A stretch of 64,000 bases of DNA, taken from positions 36,210 through 100,209 of the forward strand of contig JAAFJC010000005.1 of NCBI GenBank assembly GCA_013297925.1, read 5' to 3'. The notes beneath the pieces are model-generated. The model saw only the letters and a program-made list of their open reading frames with translations, made no database searches and was not told where the DNA came from. The translations under genes were made by a program, and so were the position numbers. This stretch comes from Comamonadaceae bacterium. Its GTDB lineage: Bacteria > Pseudomonadota > Gammaproteobacteria > Burkholderiales > Burkholderiaceae_C. Shown one piece after another: positions 1 through 11,091 of this stretch; the first letter of the stretch is position 1, and each line of letters opens with the position of its first letter.

Positions 1-1
1 C

Positions 2-331
2 GAGAAAGAGCGCCTGCAATCGCCTGAAGAGCGTGAAGAGCTGAATGGCTTGTATGAGTGCATCCTTTGCGCGAGCTGCTCCACAAGCTGCCCCAGCTTC
101 TGGTGGAACCCCGACAAATTCGTCGGCCCTGCAGGCCTGTTGCAAGCCTATCGCTTCATCGCCGATAGCCGCGATCAAGCGACCAATGAGCGCCTGGACA
201 ATTTGGAAGACCCCTACCGCCTCTTCCGCTGCCACACCATCATGAACTGCGTTGACGTGTGCCCCAAGGGTTTGAATCCCACCAAGGCCATTGGCAAGAT
301 CAAAGAGTTGATGGTTCGTCGCGCGGTTTAA
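2..331 (+). CDS. sdhB: Succinate dehydrogenase iron-sulfur subunit, C-terminal part (5' truncated by window)
   Basis: Frame continues from window start: [36 protein letters not shown]...[22 protein letters not shown], with ferredoxin-type Cys motifs; followed by sdhE and gltA. Confidence 0.95.
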   Translation, partial: EKERLQSPEEREELNGLYECILCASCSTSCPSFWWNPDKFVGPAGLLQAYRFIADSRDQATNERLDNLEDPYRLFRCHTIMNCVDVCPKGLNPTKAIGKIKELMVRRAV

Positions 332-340
332 TACTAAATA

Positions 341-478
341 CCAATACCGAATACCGGACGCAGAAGACGCAAAGGTTACGCAAAAGACGCAAAAAATACC
401 GAAATCCAGTTTTGTATTTCTCTTCTGCGTTTTCTGCGTAACCTTTGCGTTCTCTGCGTCCGGTATTTTGGTATTAGA
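341..478. repeat. Long inverted-repeat hairpin element, copy 1 (GACGCAAA-unit family)
   Basis: Left arm ataccggacgcagaagacgcaaaggttacgcaaaagacgcaaaaa matches reverse complement of right arm ttctgcgttttctgcgtaacctttgcgttctctgcgtccggtatt. Confidence 0.9.
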
Positions 479-496
479 AATCTATCCACACCAGCC

Positions 497-834
497 ATGC
501 AAGCCCCCTCTAACGCCATCAACACCGTAGAAGCCATCTACGGCCTAGACGTTGGCGCTGATTTGGATTCGCCGCTATCATCCGGCGCTCTCTCCAAACT
601 CCGCTGGCGCAGCCGCCGGGGCATGCTGGAAAATGATCTCTTTATCGAGCGCTTTTTCAACAAATACGCAGAAATACTGACCGTCAGGCAGGCGAATGGG
701 TTGAATGCTCTAATGGATTTATCTGACAATCAGCTCTTGGATTTGCATCTTGGCCGTAAGCCTTTGGCTGATGTGCGCCCTGAGCTCGATACCCCCGATA
801 TACGCGCCGTTTTAGATCTACTGAAGGAAAAACA

Positions 835-838
<4 letters not shown>
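497..838 (+). CDS. sdhE: SdhE-type FAD assembly factor
   Basis: [20 protein letters not shown] motif, 113 aa, between sdhB and gltA. Confidence 0.9.
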
Positions 839-2145
<1,307 letters not shown>

Positions 2146-2164
2146 GCGCTTACCGACAGCATAC

Positions 2165-2189
2165 AAACCCGCCTTGCGCGGGTTTTTTT
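2165..2189 (+). terminator. Rho-independent terminator of gltA
   Basis: AACCCGC cttgc GCGGGTT followed by T-run. Confidence 0.85.
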
Positions 2190-2289
2190 ATGGGTTCAAG
2201 ATAGCGCCATCGCGCATTTATCGTAGAGGCGTCATCTCAATTTGAAGTCTGCCCCTTGCAATCCTAGGGTTTATACTTATATCTTGAAC

Positions 2290-3117
2290 ATGAAACACCC
2301 AAAACAGCTGATTCAAGCCACTTTGCAAGTGCCAGGTGAATTTTGGCGTGGGCAAGAGCATGTGCGAGACAAAGCAGCCGAGCCAGAAGTTGGTATCAAT
2401 CCGCAGGCTTATCCAGAGAGCGATGCCATTGGCCTGCAAGTTGCTGGCAGCGATACTGACGGAAAAATCAAAGCGGATCATGGCCTAGTGCCCATTCGCG
2501 CGCTCACCAGTCGGCATCGCCGCCGCATTGCTGAGCACTTGCTGGCCTTGCCTGCGCATGACCGTTATCTGCGTTTTGGCTATGCTGCCTCAGATGATCA
2601 GGTGCGCCGCTACGTTGAGTCTTTGAATTTCAAACGCGATGAGATTTATGGTGTTTTCAATCGGCGCTTGGCTCTGATTGCCATGGCCCATCTGGCCCTC
2701 GCCTGCGATCCCCAAAACCCCAATTGCGCAGAATTCGGCGTGTCTGTCAGCGCAGATGCTCGCGGCAAAGGCCTAGGCACGCAGCTGTTTGAACGCGCGA
2801 TTTTGCATGCGCGTGCAGAGCACATTGACATGATCTTCATTCACGCGCTACGTGAGAACGAAGCGATGCTGAAAATCGCCCGCAAAGCGGGTGCTCTTGT
2901 CGAGAATTTCGGTGGCGAAGTGGAGGCTCACCTTCAGCTTCCTCCTCAAGATCTGTCGGATCGCGTGGAGCTGGCCGTCCGCGATGCGGTGGAAGATGGT
3001 CTGGGCGAAATGGATTTTTTGCTCAAGCGGCGCGCCCTGCAATTTTGGGAATTTCTTGCTTCCTTGCAAGAAATTCGCCAAGGTTTGCGCGAAGCACTAG
3101 CCGCTGAGAAAACATAG
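2290..3117 (+). CDS. GNAT family N-acetyltransferase
   Basis: ORF 2242..3117; SVSADARGKGLGTQLFERAILHARAEHIDMIFIHALRENEAMLKIARKAG acetyl-CoA binding motif; start uncertain. Confidence 0.75.
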   Translation: MKHPKQLIQATLQVPGEFWRGQEHVRDKAAEPEVGINPQAYPESDAIGLQVAGSDTDGKIKADHGLVPIRALTSRHRRRIAEHLLALPAHDRYLRFGYAASDDQVRRYVESLNFKRDEIYGVFNRRLALIAMAHLALACDPQNPNCAEFGVSVSADARGKGLGTQLFERAILHARAEHIDMIFIHALRENEAMLKIARKAGALVENFGGEVEAHLQLPPQDLSDRVELAVRDAVEDGLGEMDFLLKRRALQFWEFLASLQEIRQGLREALAAEKT

Positions 3118-3177
3118 CGAGCGCGCCGAGGCGGTTTTCCGCTATCCTTCAGGTCTGTTTAACTTTTAAAGCTTTTC

Positions 3178-4122
3178 GTGTCTGACTCCCCCACCGCCGC
3201 TCGCAGCGCCTCTCGCGCTGGCGGCAACACCTCACCTGGCGATTTGCCCGCGCAAACGGTTCATAAAAACGAAGACCGCCGGGGCATCCTGCAGAAAATC
3301 GCAGAATTCATTCACCCTGGCCCCGACAGCAAAGAAGAGCTGATGGAGACGCTGGCCGAGGCGGAAGACAACCAAGTGATTGGCGCCGAGAGCCGCGCCA
3401 TGCTCGAAGGCGTGCTGCGCATCACGGATATGACGGCTGGCGATGTGATGGTGGCAGCGCCCCGGATGGATTTGATCAACATCGACGCACCCTTTGATGA
3501 ATTGCTACATCTCGTGATTGAGACGTCGCACTCACGCTTCCCGGTGTACGAAAAGGATCGAGAAAATGTCATCGGTATTTTGATGGCCAAAGATTTGCTC
3601 AAACTCCAGCGCGCACCAGAGCTGCATCTCAAAGCCTTGCTGCGCCCCGCCGTGTTTGTGCCCGAGAGCAAAAAGCTCAATGATCTGCTGCGAGAGTTCA
3701 AAGGCAACCGCAACCATCTAGCCATCGTGATCGACGAGTTTGGCCGGACTGCTGGCTTGATCACGATTGAAGATGTGCTCGAAGAAATCGTGGGCGAGAT
3801 CGAAGATGAGTTTGACGATCACGCCACAGAAGGTGATATCTACGCTTTGGCCGACAAGACTTACCGCGTGAGCGGAGACACGCCGATTGAGCGCGTGGAA
3901 GAGAGCTTCGCCATCGATTTGAAGACGCGCGATGGCGATGAAGCCACTGAAGAATTCGACACGATTGGCGGCCTGATCGCGCACGAGATCGGCCATGTGC
4001 CCAAGCGCGGCGAGCGCTGCGAGCTGGCTGGCTTACAGTTCGTCGTTTTGCACACCAAGGGCGGTGCGGTCAAATGGTTCAAAGTCTCGCCTGCCGCTAC
4101 GGCGAAGGTCTTGGGCAGCTAG
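3178..4122 (+). CDS. corC: CorC/HlyC-family CBS-domain transporter protein
   Basis: GTG start; VMVAAPRMDLINID, HSRFPVYEKDRENVIGILMAKDLL, VIDEFGRTAGLITIEDVLEEIVGEIEDEFD. Confidence 0.9.
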   Translation: MSDSPTAARSASRAGGNTSPGDLPAQTVHKNEDRRGILQKIAEFIHPGPDSKEELMETLAEAEDNQVIGAESRAMLEGVLRITDMTAGDVMVAAPRMDLINIDAPFDELLHLVIETSHSRFPVYEKDRENVIGILMAKDLLKLQRAPELHLKALLRPAVFVPESKKLNDLLREFKGNRNHLAIVIDEFGRTAGLITIEDVLEEIVGEIEDEFDDHATEGDIYALADKTYRVSGDTPIERVEESFAIDLKTRDGDEATEEFDTIGGLIAHEIGHVPKRGERCELAGLQFVVLHTKGGAVKWFKVSPAATAKVLGS

Positions 4123-4213
4123 CCCGAAGCGGCATTTTCGCGCTATAATTCAAGGCTCAGCAGATTTGCTGGCGGAGCGCGGTGGTTTGGATTCCCAAAC
4201 CGCACACCCTCAC

Positions 4214-4289
<76 letters not shown>

Positions 4290-4376
4290 TCAAAGCTGTT
4301 GTTGTGAGTTGAAAAACTCAGAAGTTTTTTAGGTCGTGATGAGAAACGCAAGTTTTTAATCATTGCCCTAGCGCCT

Positions 4377-4452
4377 GACCCTATCGTCTAGAGGCCTAGG
4401 ACATCACCCTTTCACGGTGAGTACCGGGGTTCGAATCCCCGTAGGGTCGCCA
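4377..4452 (+). tRNA. tRNA-Glu(TTC)
   Basis: GACCCTATCGTCTAGAGGCC...TCACCCTTTCACGGTGA...GGTTCGAATCCCCGTAGGGTCGCCA. Confidence 0.95.
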
Positions 4453-4490
4453 GTTTTGGTCTGATCGCACGCAAGTGCAATCAGCTACCG

Positions 4491-4567
4491 GGAGCGGTAG
4501 TTCAGTTGGTTAGAATACCGGCCTGTCACGCCGGGGGTCGCGGGTTCGAGTCCCGTCCGCTCCGCCA
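4491..4567 (+). tRNA. tRNA-Asp(GTC)
   Basis: GGAGCGGTAGTTCAGTTGGTTAGAATACCGGCCTGTCACGCCGGGGGTCGCGGGTTCGAGTCCCGTCCGCTCCGCCA. Confidence 0.97.
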
Positions 4568-4571
4568 GTCA

Positions 4572-4604
4572 AAAAGGTTTGCAAAGAAATTTGCAAACCT
4601 TTTT
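4572..4604 (+). terminator. Terminator after tRNA cluster
   Basis: AAAGGTTTGCAAA gaaa TTTGCAAACCTTT + T run. Confidence 0.9.
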
Positions 4605-4619
4605 TGCTTTGGCGTTGGC

Positions 4620-5801
4620 TTATGTGAGGCAGCCGCGTGTGTCCACGCGAATCACGCGCTCGATGTGGCCCTTGCTCAACCCACCTCTCACACCAATCAT
4701 GGCGTCATGCAGATTCACCGTGGGATCGCAATGGCCGGGAATCAGCCAAACCACATCGCCGATCTCGGGCAAGCTCGAGCCGCGCAAGATGCCATGCTCA
4801 TCGCCGCCATTGAAAAACTCCCAATCGGCATGATGGCCGGCCCAGATGGTGGGCAAACCGGAATCTATCGCATGGCTTTTGTGGCCTGCGTCAAGCACAG
4901 CGCGATCATCGCCCGCCGTGGTTTGCCGGCTGATCACTTGGGATTTCACAAACAGCGCATGCTCGAAGCGTGGCATCGCGGGATCTGGCTCATTCGCGGC
5001 GTAATCGGTATCCATGAAGAGATAGGAGCCGGCCTGCAACTCGCCATACACGCCGCTTGCGGCCTCGTGGATGAAGCTGCCTGTGCCCGCGCCAGTAACA
5101 AGCGGCACGGCAAAGCCAGCCGCTTGCAAAGCAGCTTTCGTGGCTTGCACTTTTTCAATCACGCCAGCAATCGCGCTGCGGCGCTCAGCGGCGCTGCGCA
5201 GATGCTGCGCCCTGCCGTGATAGGCCTGCAAACCTGCAAAGCGCAAATGCTCAGATTGCGAAATGGCTTGCACGAGCGGCACAGCCGCTTCTCCCGGCGA
5301 GACGCCGCAGCGCCCTTGCCCCACATCGATCTCTACAAACACATCCAATCGCTCGGCTGGCGCATGTTGCGCCATCGCCTGTGCCAAATGCGCAATACCC
5401 ACCAAGCTGTCCGCAGCCACTGCAAGCTTGGTTTTTGAAGCATTTTGGCCTTCTGGCTGGGATGAAATCAGCGCGAGTTGCTCACATTTCTGTAGCGCTG
5501 TGACGACGTTGCTCACGTAAATATCACCCACGCCCAGCTCGGCCAATACAGCTGCTTCCGAGACTTTTTGCACACACACGCCCACTGCACCCGCTTGCAT
5601 TTGCAGCAAAGCCAGATGCGCGGATTTATGCATCTTGGCATGTGGCCTGAGCATGATGCTATGCGCTTTCGCGAAGCTTTGCATGCTCGCCAGATTGCGC
5701 TCCATGGCATCCAGATCGATCACCAAAGCGGGCGTGTCGATAGCTGCGACGCTTTGCCCGATCAAAGTATCCAATCTTGAGACATCACGCATGTTGCTCA
5801 T
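4620..5801 (-). CDS. DSD1-family PLP-dependent enzyme (D-threonine aldolase/alanine racemase N-domain like)
   Basis: DTPALVIDLDAMERNLASMQSFAKAHSIMLRPHAKMHKSAHLALLQ. Confidence 0.85.
   Translation of the reverse strand: MSNMRDVSRLDTLIGQSVAAIDTPALVIDLDAMERNLASMQSFAKAHSIMLRPHAKMHKSAHLALLQMQAGAVGVCVQKVSEAAVLAELGVGDIYVSNVVTALQKCEQLALISSQPEGQNASKTKLAVAADSLVGIAHLAQAMAQHAPAERLDVFVEIDVGQGRCGVSPGEAAVPLVQAISQSEHLRFAGLQAYHGRAQHLRSAAERRSAIAGVIEKVQATKAALQAAGFAVPLVTGAGTGSFIHEAASGVYGELQAGSYLFMDTDYAANEPDPAMPRFEHALFVKSQVISRQTTAGDDRAVLDAGHKSHAIDSGLPTIWAGHHADWEFFNGGDEHGILRGSSLPEIGDVVWLIPGHCDPTVNLHDAMIGVRGGLSKGHIERVIRVDTRGCLT
5430..5500 (-). repeat. Probable degenerate copy of 65-bp palindromic repeat inside the DSD1 gene
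   Basis: Minus strand ACTCGCGCTGATTTCATCCCAGCCAGAAGGCCAAAATGCTTCAAAAACC resembles the 43.2-kb copy ACTCCGCGCAGTATTCATGCCGGCGAAAGATCGAAAATGCTTCAAAAAAC. Confidence 0.6.
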
Positions 5802-6435
5802 CCAGCCCTGCGCCGAGATGGCTGGTATCGCTCCAGCCCACCAAGCTCAAATGCTCGCCGTTGAAGAGCACGCGATTGATCGATGCATTGCCCAGCTGCC
5901 AGGTGCGCGGCGCTTGCAAATCCAAGCCCGTGGCCTCGCGGTAGATCACATCCATCACACCGCCGTGGCTCACGACGACGATATGTTTACCAGCATTTTC
6001 TCGGACTAGCTTGTATAAACACTGCGCAACGCGCTCTCGAAACTGTAGCAAGGATTCGCCGCCTTCGGGTGCAAAATCTGGCACACGTTTGCGCCACTTC
6101 AGCGCCTGCTCGGGCAGTTGCTCCTCGATTTCTGCAAAAGTTTTGCCTTGAAAAATGCCAAACTCGCGCTCCCGCAAACCGCGATCCACCTGCACCGTGA
6201 GGCCATGGTGTTTGGCCACGGCCAGCGCCGTTTCATAGGCTCGCGCGAGATCGCTGCTGTAGATCGCATCCACCTGCTCTGAAGCCATGGCCTTGCCTGC
6301 TTGCTCGGCCTGCCAGAAGCCGGTTTCGTTCAGACTCACATCGAGCTGGCCTTGGATGCGGGTGGCCACATTCCAAGCGGTTTCGCCGTGGCGGATGGCG
6401 GTGATGCGGGTGATGGCGGGAACAGAATCGGTCAT
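5785..6435 (-). CDS. Histidine phosphatase family protein
   Basis: AIRHGETAWNVATRIQGQLDVSLNETG (RHGE motif), VVVSHGGVMDVI. Confidence 0.9.
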   Translation of the reverse strand: MTDSVPAITRITAIRHGETAWNVATRIQGQLDVSLNETGFWQAEQAGKAMASEQVDAIYSSDLARAYETALAVAKHHGLTVQVDRGLREREFGIFQGKTFAEIEEQLPEQALKWRKRVPDFAPEGGESLLQFRERVAQCLYKLVRENAGKHIVVVSHGGVMDVIYREATGLDLQAPRTWQLGNASINRVLFNGEHLSLVGWSDTSHLGAGLDEQHA

Positions 6436-7484
6436 GCACCAACTTTAGCCTGAAACTCAAAGCCTTCCAGCACATTCACCGCATTGAGCCCCAGCTCCCG
6501 CGCCGCATAGCCGCCTTCGAGGATAAAAACTGTAGGTAAGCCGAGCTTTGCTATCCGCCGCCCCAAGCGCGTGAAGTCTGGGGTTTGCAAAGCAAATTTT
6601 GAAATCGGATCGCCGGCGTAAGTGTCTAAGCCCAGCGAGATCACGACTGCCTGTGGATCGTGCTGAGCAACTCGCGTGCAAGCGATCTCCAGCGCTTCAA
6701 ACCATTGATCTGCAGAGCAACCCGCAGGCAGTGGCAAATTCAGATTAAAGCCCTGCCCTGCGCCTGCGCCCATCTCATCTGCATGGCCGAGGTAGAAAGG
6801 AAACTCGGTGCGCGGATCGCCATGCAGGCTCACAAAAAGCACATCGGCACGCTCATAGAAGATGCTTTGCGTGCCATTGCCGTGATGGAAATCCACATCC
6901 AAAATCGCCACGCGCTTTTTGCCTTGATTCAACAAGGCTTGCGCGGCCACGGCGGCGTTGTTTAAAAAGCAATAGCCGCCCATGAAATCTTGGCCTGCAT
7001 GATGACCGGGCGGGCGTGTAGCGCAAAACGCTGCTCGCTCGCCTTGCTCAATCACTCTCGCTGCACTGGCCGCCGCATCTGCTGCAGCTTTCGCGGCTTG
7101 CCAAGTGCCAGCAGCCATCGGTGTGCCGTTGTCCATGCTGTAGAGGCCGAGCTGGGCGATGAAGTTATCGGGTTGTACGTCGCTGCGCAAGCTGCGCACG
7201 GGCCAGACCGAAGGAAAGGGTTGCTGCGACGCATTGGCAGGATCGAGCGCGATCCACTGTGCCCATGCGGTCTGCAAAAAATTCAAATAGCGCGCCGTGT
7301 GAATTTGGCGCAGCACCGGCATGCTATCCACATCGGGCTCGCGCAGACTGTGGCCACGCGCTCTCAATTGCTCAAGCACATAGGTGGCGCGCTCGGGCTT
7401 CTCAAAGCAAGGCACGCGCTGCCCGCGATAAAACTCATATTCCGGTGCATGCAGCGCATGCGCAACTGTGAAAAAACTGATCAT
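6432..7484 (-). CDS. Histone deacetylase / acetylpolyamine amidohydrolase family protein
   Basis: RPPGHHAGQDFMGGYCFLNNAAVAAQALL, AILDVDFHHGNGTQSIFYERADVLFVSLHGDPRTEFPFYLG. Confidence 0.9.
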   Translation of the reverse strand: MISFFTVAHALHAPEYEFYRGQRVPCFEKPERATYVLEQLRARGHSLREPDVDSMPVLRQIHTARYLNFLQTAWAQWIALDPANASQQPFPSVWPVRSLRSDVQPDNFIAQLGLYSMDNGTPMAAGTWQAAKAAADAAASAARVIEQGERAAFCATRPPGHHAGQDFMGGYCFLNNAAVAAQALLNQGKKRVAILDVDFHHGNGTQSIFYERADVLFVSLHGDPRTEFPFYLGHADEMGAGAGQGFNLNLPLPAGCSADQWFEALEIACTRVAQHDPQAVVISLGLDTYAGDPISKFALQTPDFTRLGRRIAKLGLPTVFILEGGYAARELGLNAVNVLEGFEFQAKVGA

Positions 7485-8158
7485 CGGGGGATTTCGATGT
7501 TCACCAGCCGCTTGCCTTGTGGCGGTTTGGGGAAATCTTTGAGCGCTGCAGTCAACATCGCTGGCAACACGGCCTCATCATCGGCCCAGCGGCCTTCGTG
7601 GCGAGCCTGCGTTTCATACACCACGCGGCTATCGGCCGTATCGCGAATGATCAGCCCCACCTCGCGCACAAACCATGGCGGCGGCAAATAGGGGAAGACG
7701 GGCGCGTAGATCACGCGGCCAGAGCCCGTCACCACGTAATCGCGGCCGGGCAAGAGCCAGCCTTGATGATAGGGATACCAAGCATCGAATGTGGGATCAA
7801 ACGGCCCGCGATCCAGGCGCTGGAATCGCGCGGAAAGCTGCACGCTGTATTTCGCTGCTGCGCCTGTGGTTTCTGGCTGCGGCTTGAAGCCCAATTTCGC
7901 CAGCTCCTGCGCGGCCATGGTCTCCAGCTTGAATTGCCGCGTGGCTTGGCTGTCGGACAAATTTTGCTGCGAAGGCAAGCGCTCGAACCGCCAAGAGCTG
8001 GCTGCGGGCAGCGCATCCAGCTTGGAAAAAGCGGCCACTTGGCTGTCTACAATGCGCAGGCCGGAGCAGGCTGTGAGCAAACCGCTCGATATGATCGCTA
8101 TAAAAATAATAGCTGCTCGCGCAATAGATATGCCGGCCAACGGCCTAAAACGCTTCAA
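7481..8158 (-). CDS. DUF4136-like lipoprotein; probable TTG start at 8158
   Basis: ORF 7481..8326 overlaps ttcA by ~157 bp, so a shorter start is likely; lipobox ISSGLLTAC; the N-terminus lies in a repeat copy. Confidence 0.65.
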   Translation of the reverse strand: MKRFRPLAGISIARAAIIFIAIISSGLLTACSGLRIVDSQVAAFSKLDALPAASSWRFERLPSQQNLSDSQATRQFKLETMAAQELAKLGFKPQPETTGAAAKYSVQLSARFQRLDRGPFDPTFDAWYPYHQGWLLPGRDYVVTGSGRVIYAPVFPYLPPPWFVREVGLIIRDTADSRVVYETQARHEGRWADDEAVLPAMLTAALKDFPKPPQGKRLVNIEIPR

Positions 8159-8160
8159 GA
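8097..8160 (+). repeat. 65-bp palindromic repeat copy (encodes lipoprotein N-terminus on minus strand)
   Basis: GCTATAAAAATAATAGCTGCTCGCGCAATAGATATGCCGGCCAACGGCCTAAAACGCTTCAAG. Confidence 0.85.
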
Positions 8161-8168
8161 ACCCGCTT

Positions 8169-9137
8169 TCAGACGAAGCGGATAACTTGGGCTGCAGCGT
8201 CTTCACCGGCAGGGCTTGTGCAAGCCTCATCCGTGCTGTCAAATGATTCATGGTCAAACCCCTTATCGCCATCGGGCGTGGCAATGCCATTTGCTTTGAG
8301 GCTCTTGAAGTCATGAAGTTTCGCATCCATCAAATGCGAGGGCACAACGTTTTGTAGGGCATGGAGCATGTTATCCAGCCGGCCGGGAAACTTGCGCTGC
8401 CATTCTTTGAGCATATTGCCGACCTGCTTGCGCTGCAAATTTTCTTGGCTGCCGCAAAGGTTGCAAGGGATGATCGGATGCTGCTGCCATTCGGAATAGC
8501 GCACGATATCGCGCTCATCCACATAGGCCAGAGGCCGAATCACGATATGGCGGCCATCATCGCTTTGCAGCTTGGGTGGCATGCCTTTTAGTTTGCCGCC
8601 GAAAAACATATTCAGAAACAAAGTTTGCAGCATGTCATCGCGGTGATGGCCGAGCGCAATCTTGGTGCATTTCAATTCATCGGCCACGCGATACAAAATT
8701 CCCCTGCGCAGACGGCTGCACAGCGAGCAAAGCGTCTTGCCCTGCGGAATCTTGTCCATCACGATGGAGTAAGTATCCTGCTCTTCGATGTGGAATTTCA
8801 CGCCTTTTTGCTTCAAGTAAGCAGGCAGCACGTCTTCAGGAAACCCCGGTTGCTTCTGATCCAAATTCACCGCAATGATCTCAAAATCAATCGGCGCACG
8901 CGCTTGCAATTTCAGCAAAATATCGAGCATCGTGTAGCTGTCTTTGCCGCCAGACAGGCACACCATCACCCGATCACCCTGCTCGATCATGTTGTAGTCC
9001 ACAATCGCTTTGCCCACTTCGCGGCACAGGCGCTTGTCGAGCTTGTTGTTTTCAAAGGTCGCGCGTGTGACATTTTCACGCGCAGTGGCGGCCGCGAGTG
9101 GCTCGGGGCTTGGATGGATGGCGGCAAGGGCAGACAT
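8169..9137 (-). CDS. ttcA: tRNA 2-thiocytidine(32) synthetase
   Basis: [22 protein letters not shown] (PP-loop SGGKDS), [39 protein letters not shown]. Confidence 0.95.
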   Translation of the reverse strand: MSALAAIHPSPEPLAAATARENVTRATFENNKLDKRLCREVGKAIVDYNMIEQGDRVMVCLSGGKDSYTMLDILLKLQARAPIDFEIIAVNLDQKQPGFPEDVLPAYLKQKGVKFHIEEQDTYSIVMDKIPQGKTLCSLCSRLRRGILYRVADELKCTKIALGHHRDDMLQTLFLNMFFGGKLKGMPPKLQSDDGRHIVIRPLAYVDERDIVRYSEWQQHPIIPCNLCGSQENLQRKQVGNMLKEWQRKFPGRLDNMLHALQNVVPSHLMDAKLHDFKSLKANGIATPDGDKGFDHESFDSTDEACTSPAGEDAAAQVIRFV

Positions 9138-9160
9138 ACCTGTATTGTCGCATCTTGACC

Positions 9161-11002
9161 ATGATCCATCGATTGCTTAAGCTTACTGCCACCAGCCTGA
9201 GATGGTTCGTGGGGCGCATGGCGTGTTTGCTGCTATTGGCCAGCTTTTGTTTGCCCGGCCATGCACAAAGCGTGGTGATCGAGCCAGCCCAAGCCAAGCC
9301 AGCTCGCTTCGCGCTCAAGCTAGCGGATGTGGCGGTGTTGCGCAGTGCCAGCCCGCAGCTAAATTTGGACGATGTATTGGCGGGGCGCAGCGGCGCTTTT
9401 GTTCCTCAAGACGGGCTCAATATCGATGACCCCGAATGGGATCACACGGTTTTGTGGATGCGCCTGACGCTACAGGCCGTTCCCATCGCAGCCGATCAAG
9501 TGGCCGCGATCATCCATGTGCTGGAGTTTCAAAAGCCCTTCATCGATGACATCCGCCTGTATCTGCCGCCCAGCGGCGAGCGGCAAAACTGGCAGGTGCA
9601 AGCATCGGGTGACCATCTCGCAAAAAGGGATTGGTTTGTCAAAGGCTTGAGCCCTCGGTTTTTGCTGCCTGATATCCACGAGCTCGCAGATAGCCCTGAT
9701 GGCCGGCAAGTGATGTATGTTCGCATCGAGCATAGCGTACCCCTGGCTGTGAAAGCGAAGATCCTATCGGCTGCGCAGACCTCCGAGCGCTCACAAACCG
9801 TCTTTTTGGCGTTGGGCTTGGCCTTTGGCGCGATGTTGATCACAGCTGTTTTGGTGCTCATGCAGGCGCTTTGGAGCAGAGACAGCATCTTTTATTGGTT
9901 TGGCTTGTATGCCATCTCGGCGCTGCTTGCTTTGATGAGCTTTTCCGGCCTGGCTCACGCCATGCTGTGGCCAGTCTCCGGCTTGTGGCCCAGCACCGCG
10001 CCCTTGTTTTGGCTGTTGGTTGCGGCGGCTGCGCAACTGCAGTTTTGTCGAGTACTGTACGAGCCACAGGGCATCCGGCGCTGGGCATCAAAGTCTGCGA
10101 TCATCTTGGCGGGCGTTTGTGTAGCCATCGCTTTGCTTTTTCCTTTTGTGCAATCTGCATGGATCACGTTCTTTTCGATCAGTCTGGCAATGATATTGCC
10201 CACCATCGGCTTGACGCTGCTGTTGGTGTTTTTGGCTTGGCGCCAAGGCCGACGGCTGGCGCTGGTGTGGCTGATCACTTTTGTGCCTCTGTTCTTCACG
10301 CTAGTGATGAGCTTAGGGGGCAGCCTCGGTTATGTTCACGCGGACTGGCTGGAGAACATGACGACCCACGCGGGCGCGCTAGAGGTGGTTTTGCTGGGTA
10401 TGGCGCTGCAGTGGTACGCACGTGAGCGCCACGGGGTGGTCGAGCGCGCCAAGGCATTGGCTTCCACAGACCCGCTGACCGGTTTTTCAAGCGCTGAAGC
10501 CTTTCATACCCGGCTACAGCGCGATTGGTCCAGCCCTAAAACAAAGGTTCAGGATGTCGCGGTGGCCTATGTGCAATTGCGCACCCAAGCCACCAATGCA
10601 GCACAAGCCGACAAACTGCTTACGCGCTGCATCAGGGCGTTGCGCGCAGCCACCCGCGAGCACGATATGGTCGCGCGTCTGGACGATCAATTCTTGGCGA
10701 TCGTGCTGCCCAATATCAGCCTGGGCGACGAGCTCAGCCAACGCCTGTCGCGCATTGTGGCGCTGGGCTTGATGCCGGATCAAACCATGCCCGAGGTCAG
10801 CACCTTGCGATTTCGCATCGTTGCCACAACGCGCCGGCACTTTCGCCGACCCTTGGCAGAGCTGGACACACAAATGCGCGAATTCTTCTCGGAGGAAAAG
10901 CGATGGGACAAGCGACCGATCCGCGTCATTGATCACCTCAACAGCTCAGCGGTATTTGGATCGAAGCGTGAGCTTTTCGGCGGCGAGAGCACGCCTGCAT
11001 AG
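9161..11002 (+). CDS. 7TMR-DISM sensor protein with degenerate GGDEF domain (paralog 1)
   Basis: Signal peptide, DISMED2-like N-domain, 7 TM segments, C-terminal [14 protein letters not shown]...[15 protein letters not shown] in place of GGDEF. Confidence 0.8.
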   Translation: MIHRLLKLTATSLRWFVGRMACLLLLASFCLPGHAQSVVIEPAQAKPARFALKLADVAVLRSASPQLNLDDVLAGRSGAFVPQDGLNIDDPEWDHTVLWMRLTLQAVPIAADQVAAIIHVLEFQKPFIDDIRLYLPPSGERQNWQVQASGDHLAKRDWFVKGLSPRFLLPDIHELADSPDGRQVMYVRIEHSVPLAVKAKILSAAQTSERSQTVFLALGLAFGAMLITAVLVLMQALWSRDSIFYWFGLYAISALLALMSFSGLAHAMLWPVSGLWPSTAPLFWLLVAAAAQLQFCRVLYEPQGIRRWASKSAIILAGVCVAIALLFPFVQSAWITFFSISLAMILPTIGLTLLLVFLAWRQGRRLALVWLITFVPLFFTLVMSLGGSLGYVHADWLENMTTHAGALEVVLLGMALQWYARERHGVVERAKALASTDPLTGFSSAEAFHTRLQRDWSSPKTKVQDVAVAYVQLRTQATNAAQADKLLTRCIRALRAATREHDMVARLDDQFLAIVLPNISLGDELSQRLSRIVALGLMPDQTMPEVSTLRFRIVATTRRHFRRPLAELDTQMREFFSEEKRWDKRPIRVIDHLNSSAVFGSKRELFGGESTPA

Positions 11003-11091
11003 GTTTATGATGGCTGCTCGCCAGAGCGCAGCTTCCCTAGCTGCGTACCTACCCGCTAGCCATCTTGCAACGTATGCCCGGTTCCCTGAGC

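Noticed and set aside
341-478. CRISPR-like array from the periodic GACGCAAA units
   Set aside because: Units are 8-11 nt without spacers and form an inverted repeat; not a CRISPR.
2205-2245. GATAGCGCCATCGCGCATTTATCGTAGAGGCG as a possible 65-bp repeat copy
   Set aside because: Only partial match, lacking the ATGCCGGC block and head hairpin; treated as background.
4506-5438. 310-aa plus-strand ORF after tRNA-Asp
   Set aside because: Starts inside the tRNA and is antisense to the DSD1-family gene; composition is a shadow of that coding frame.
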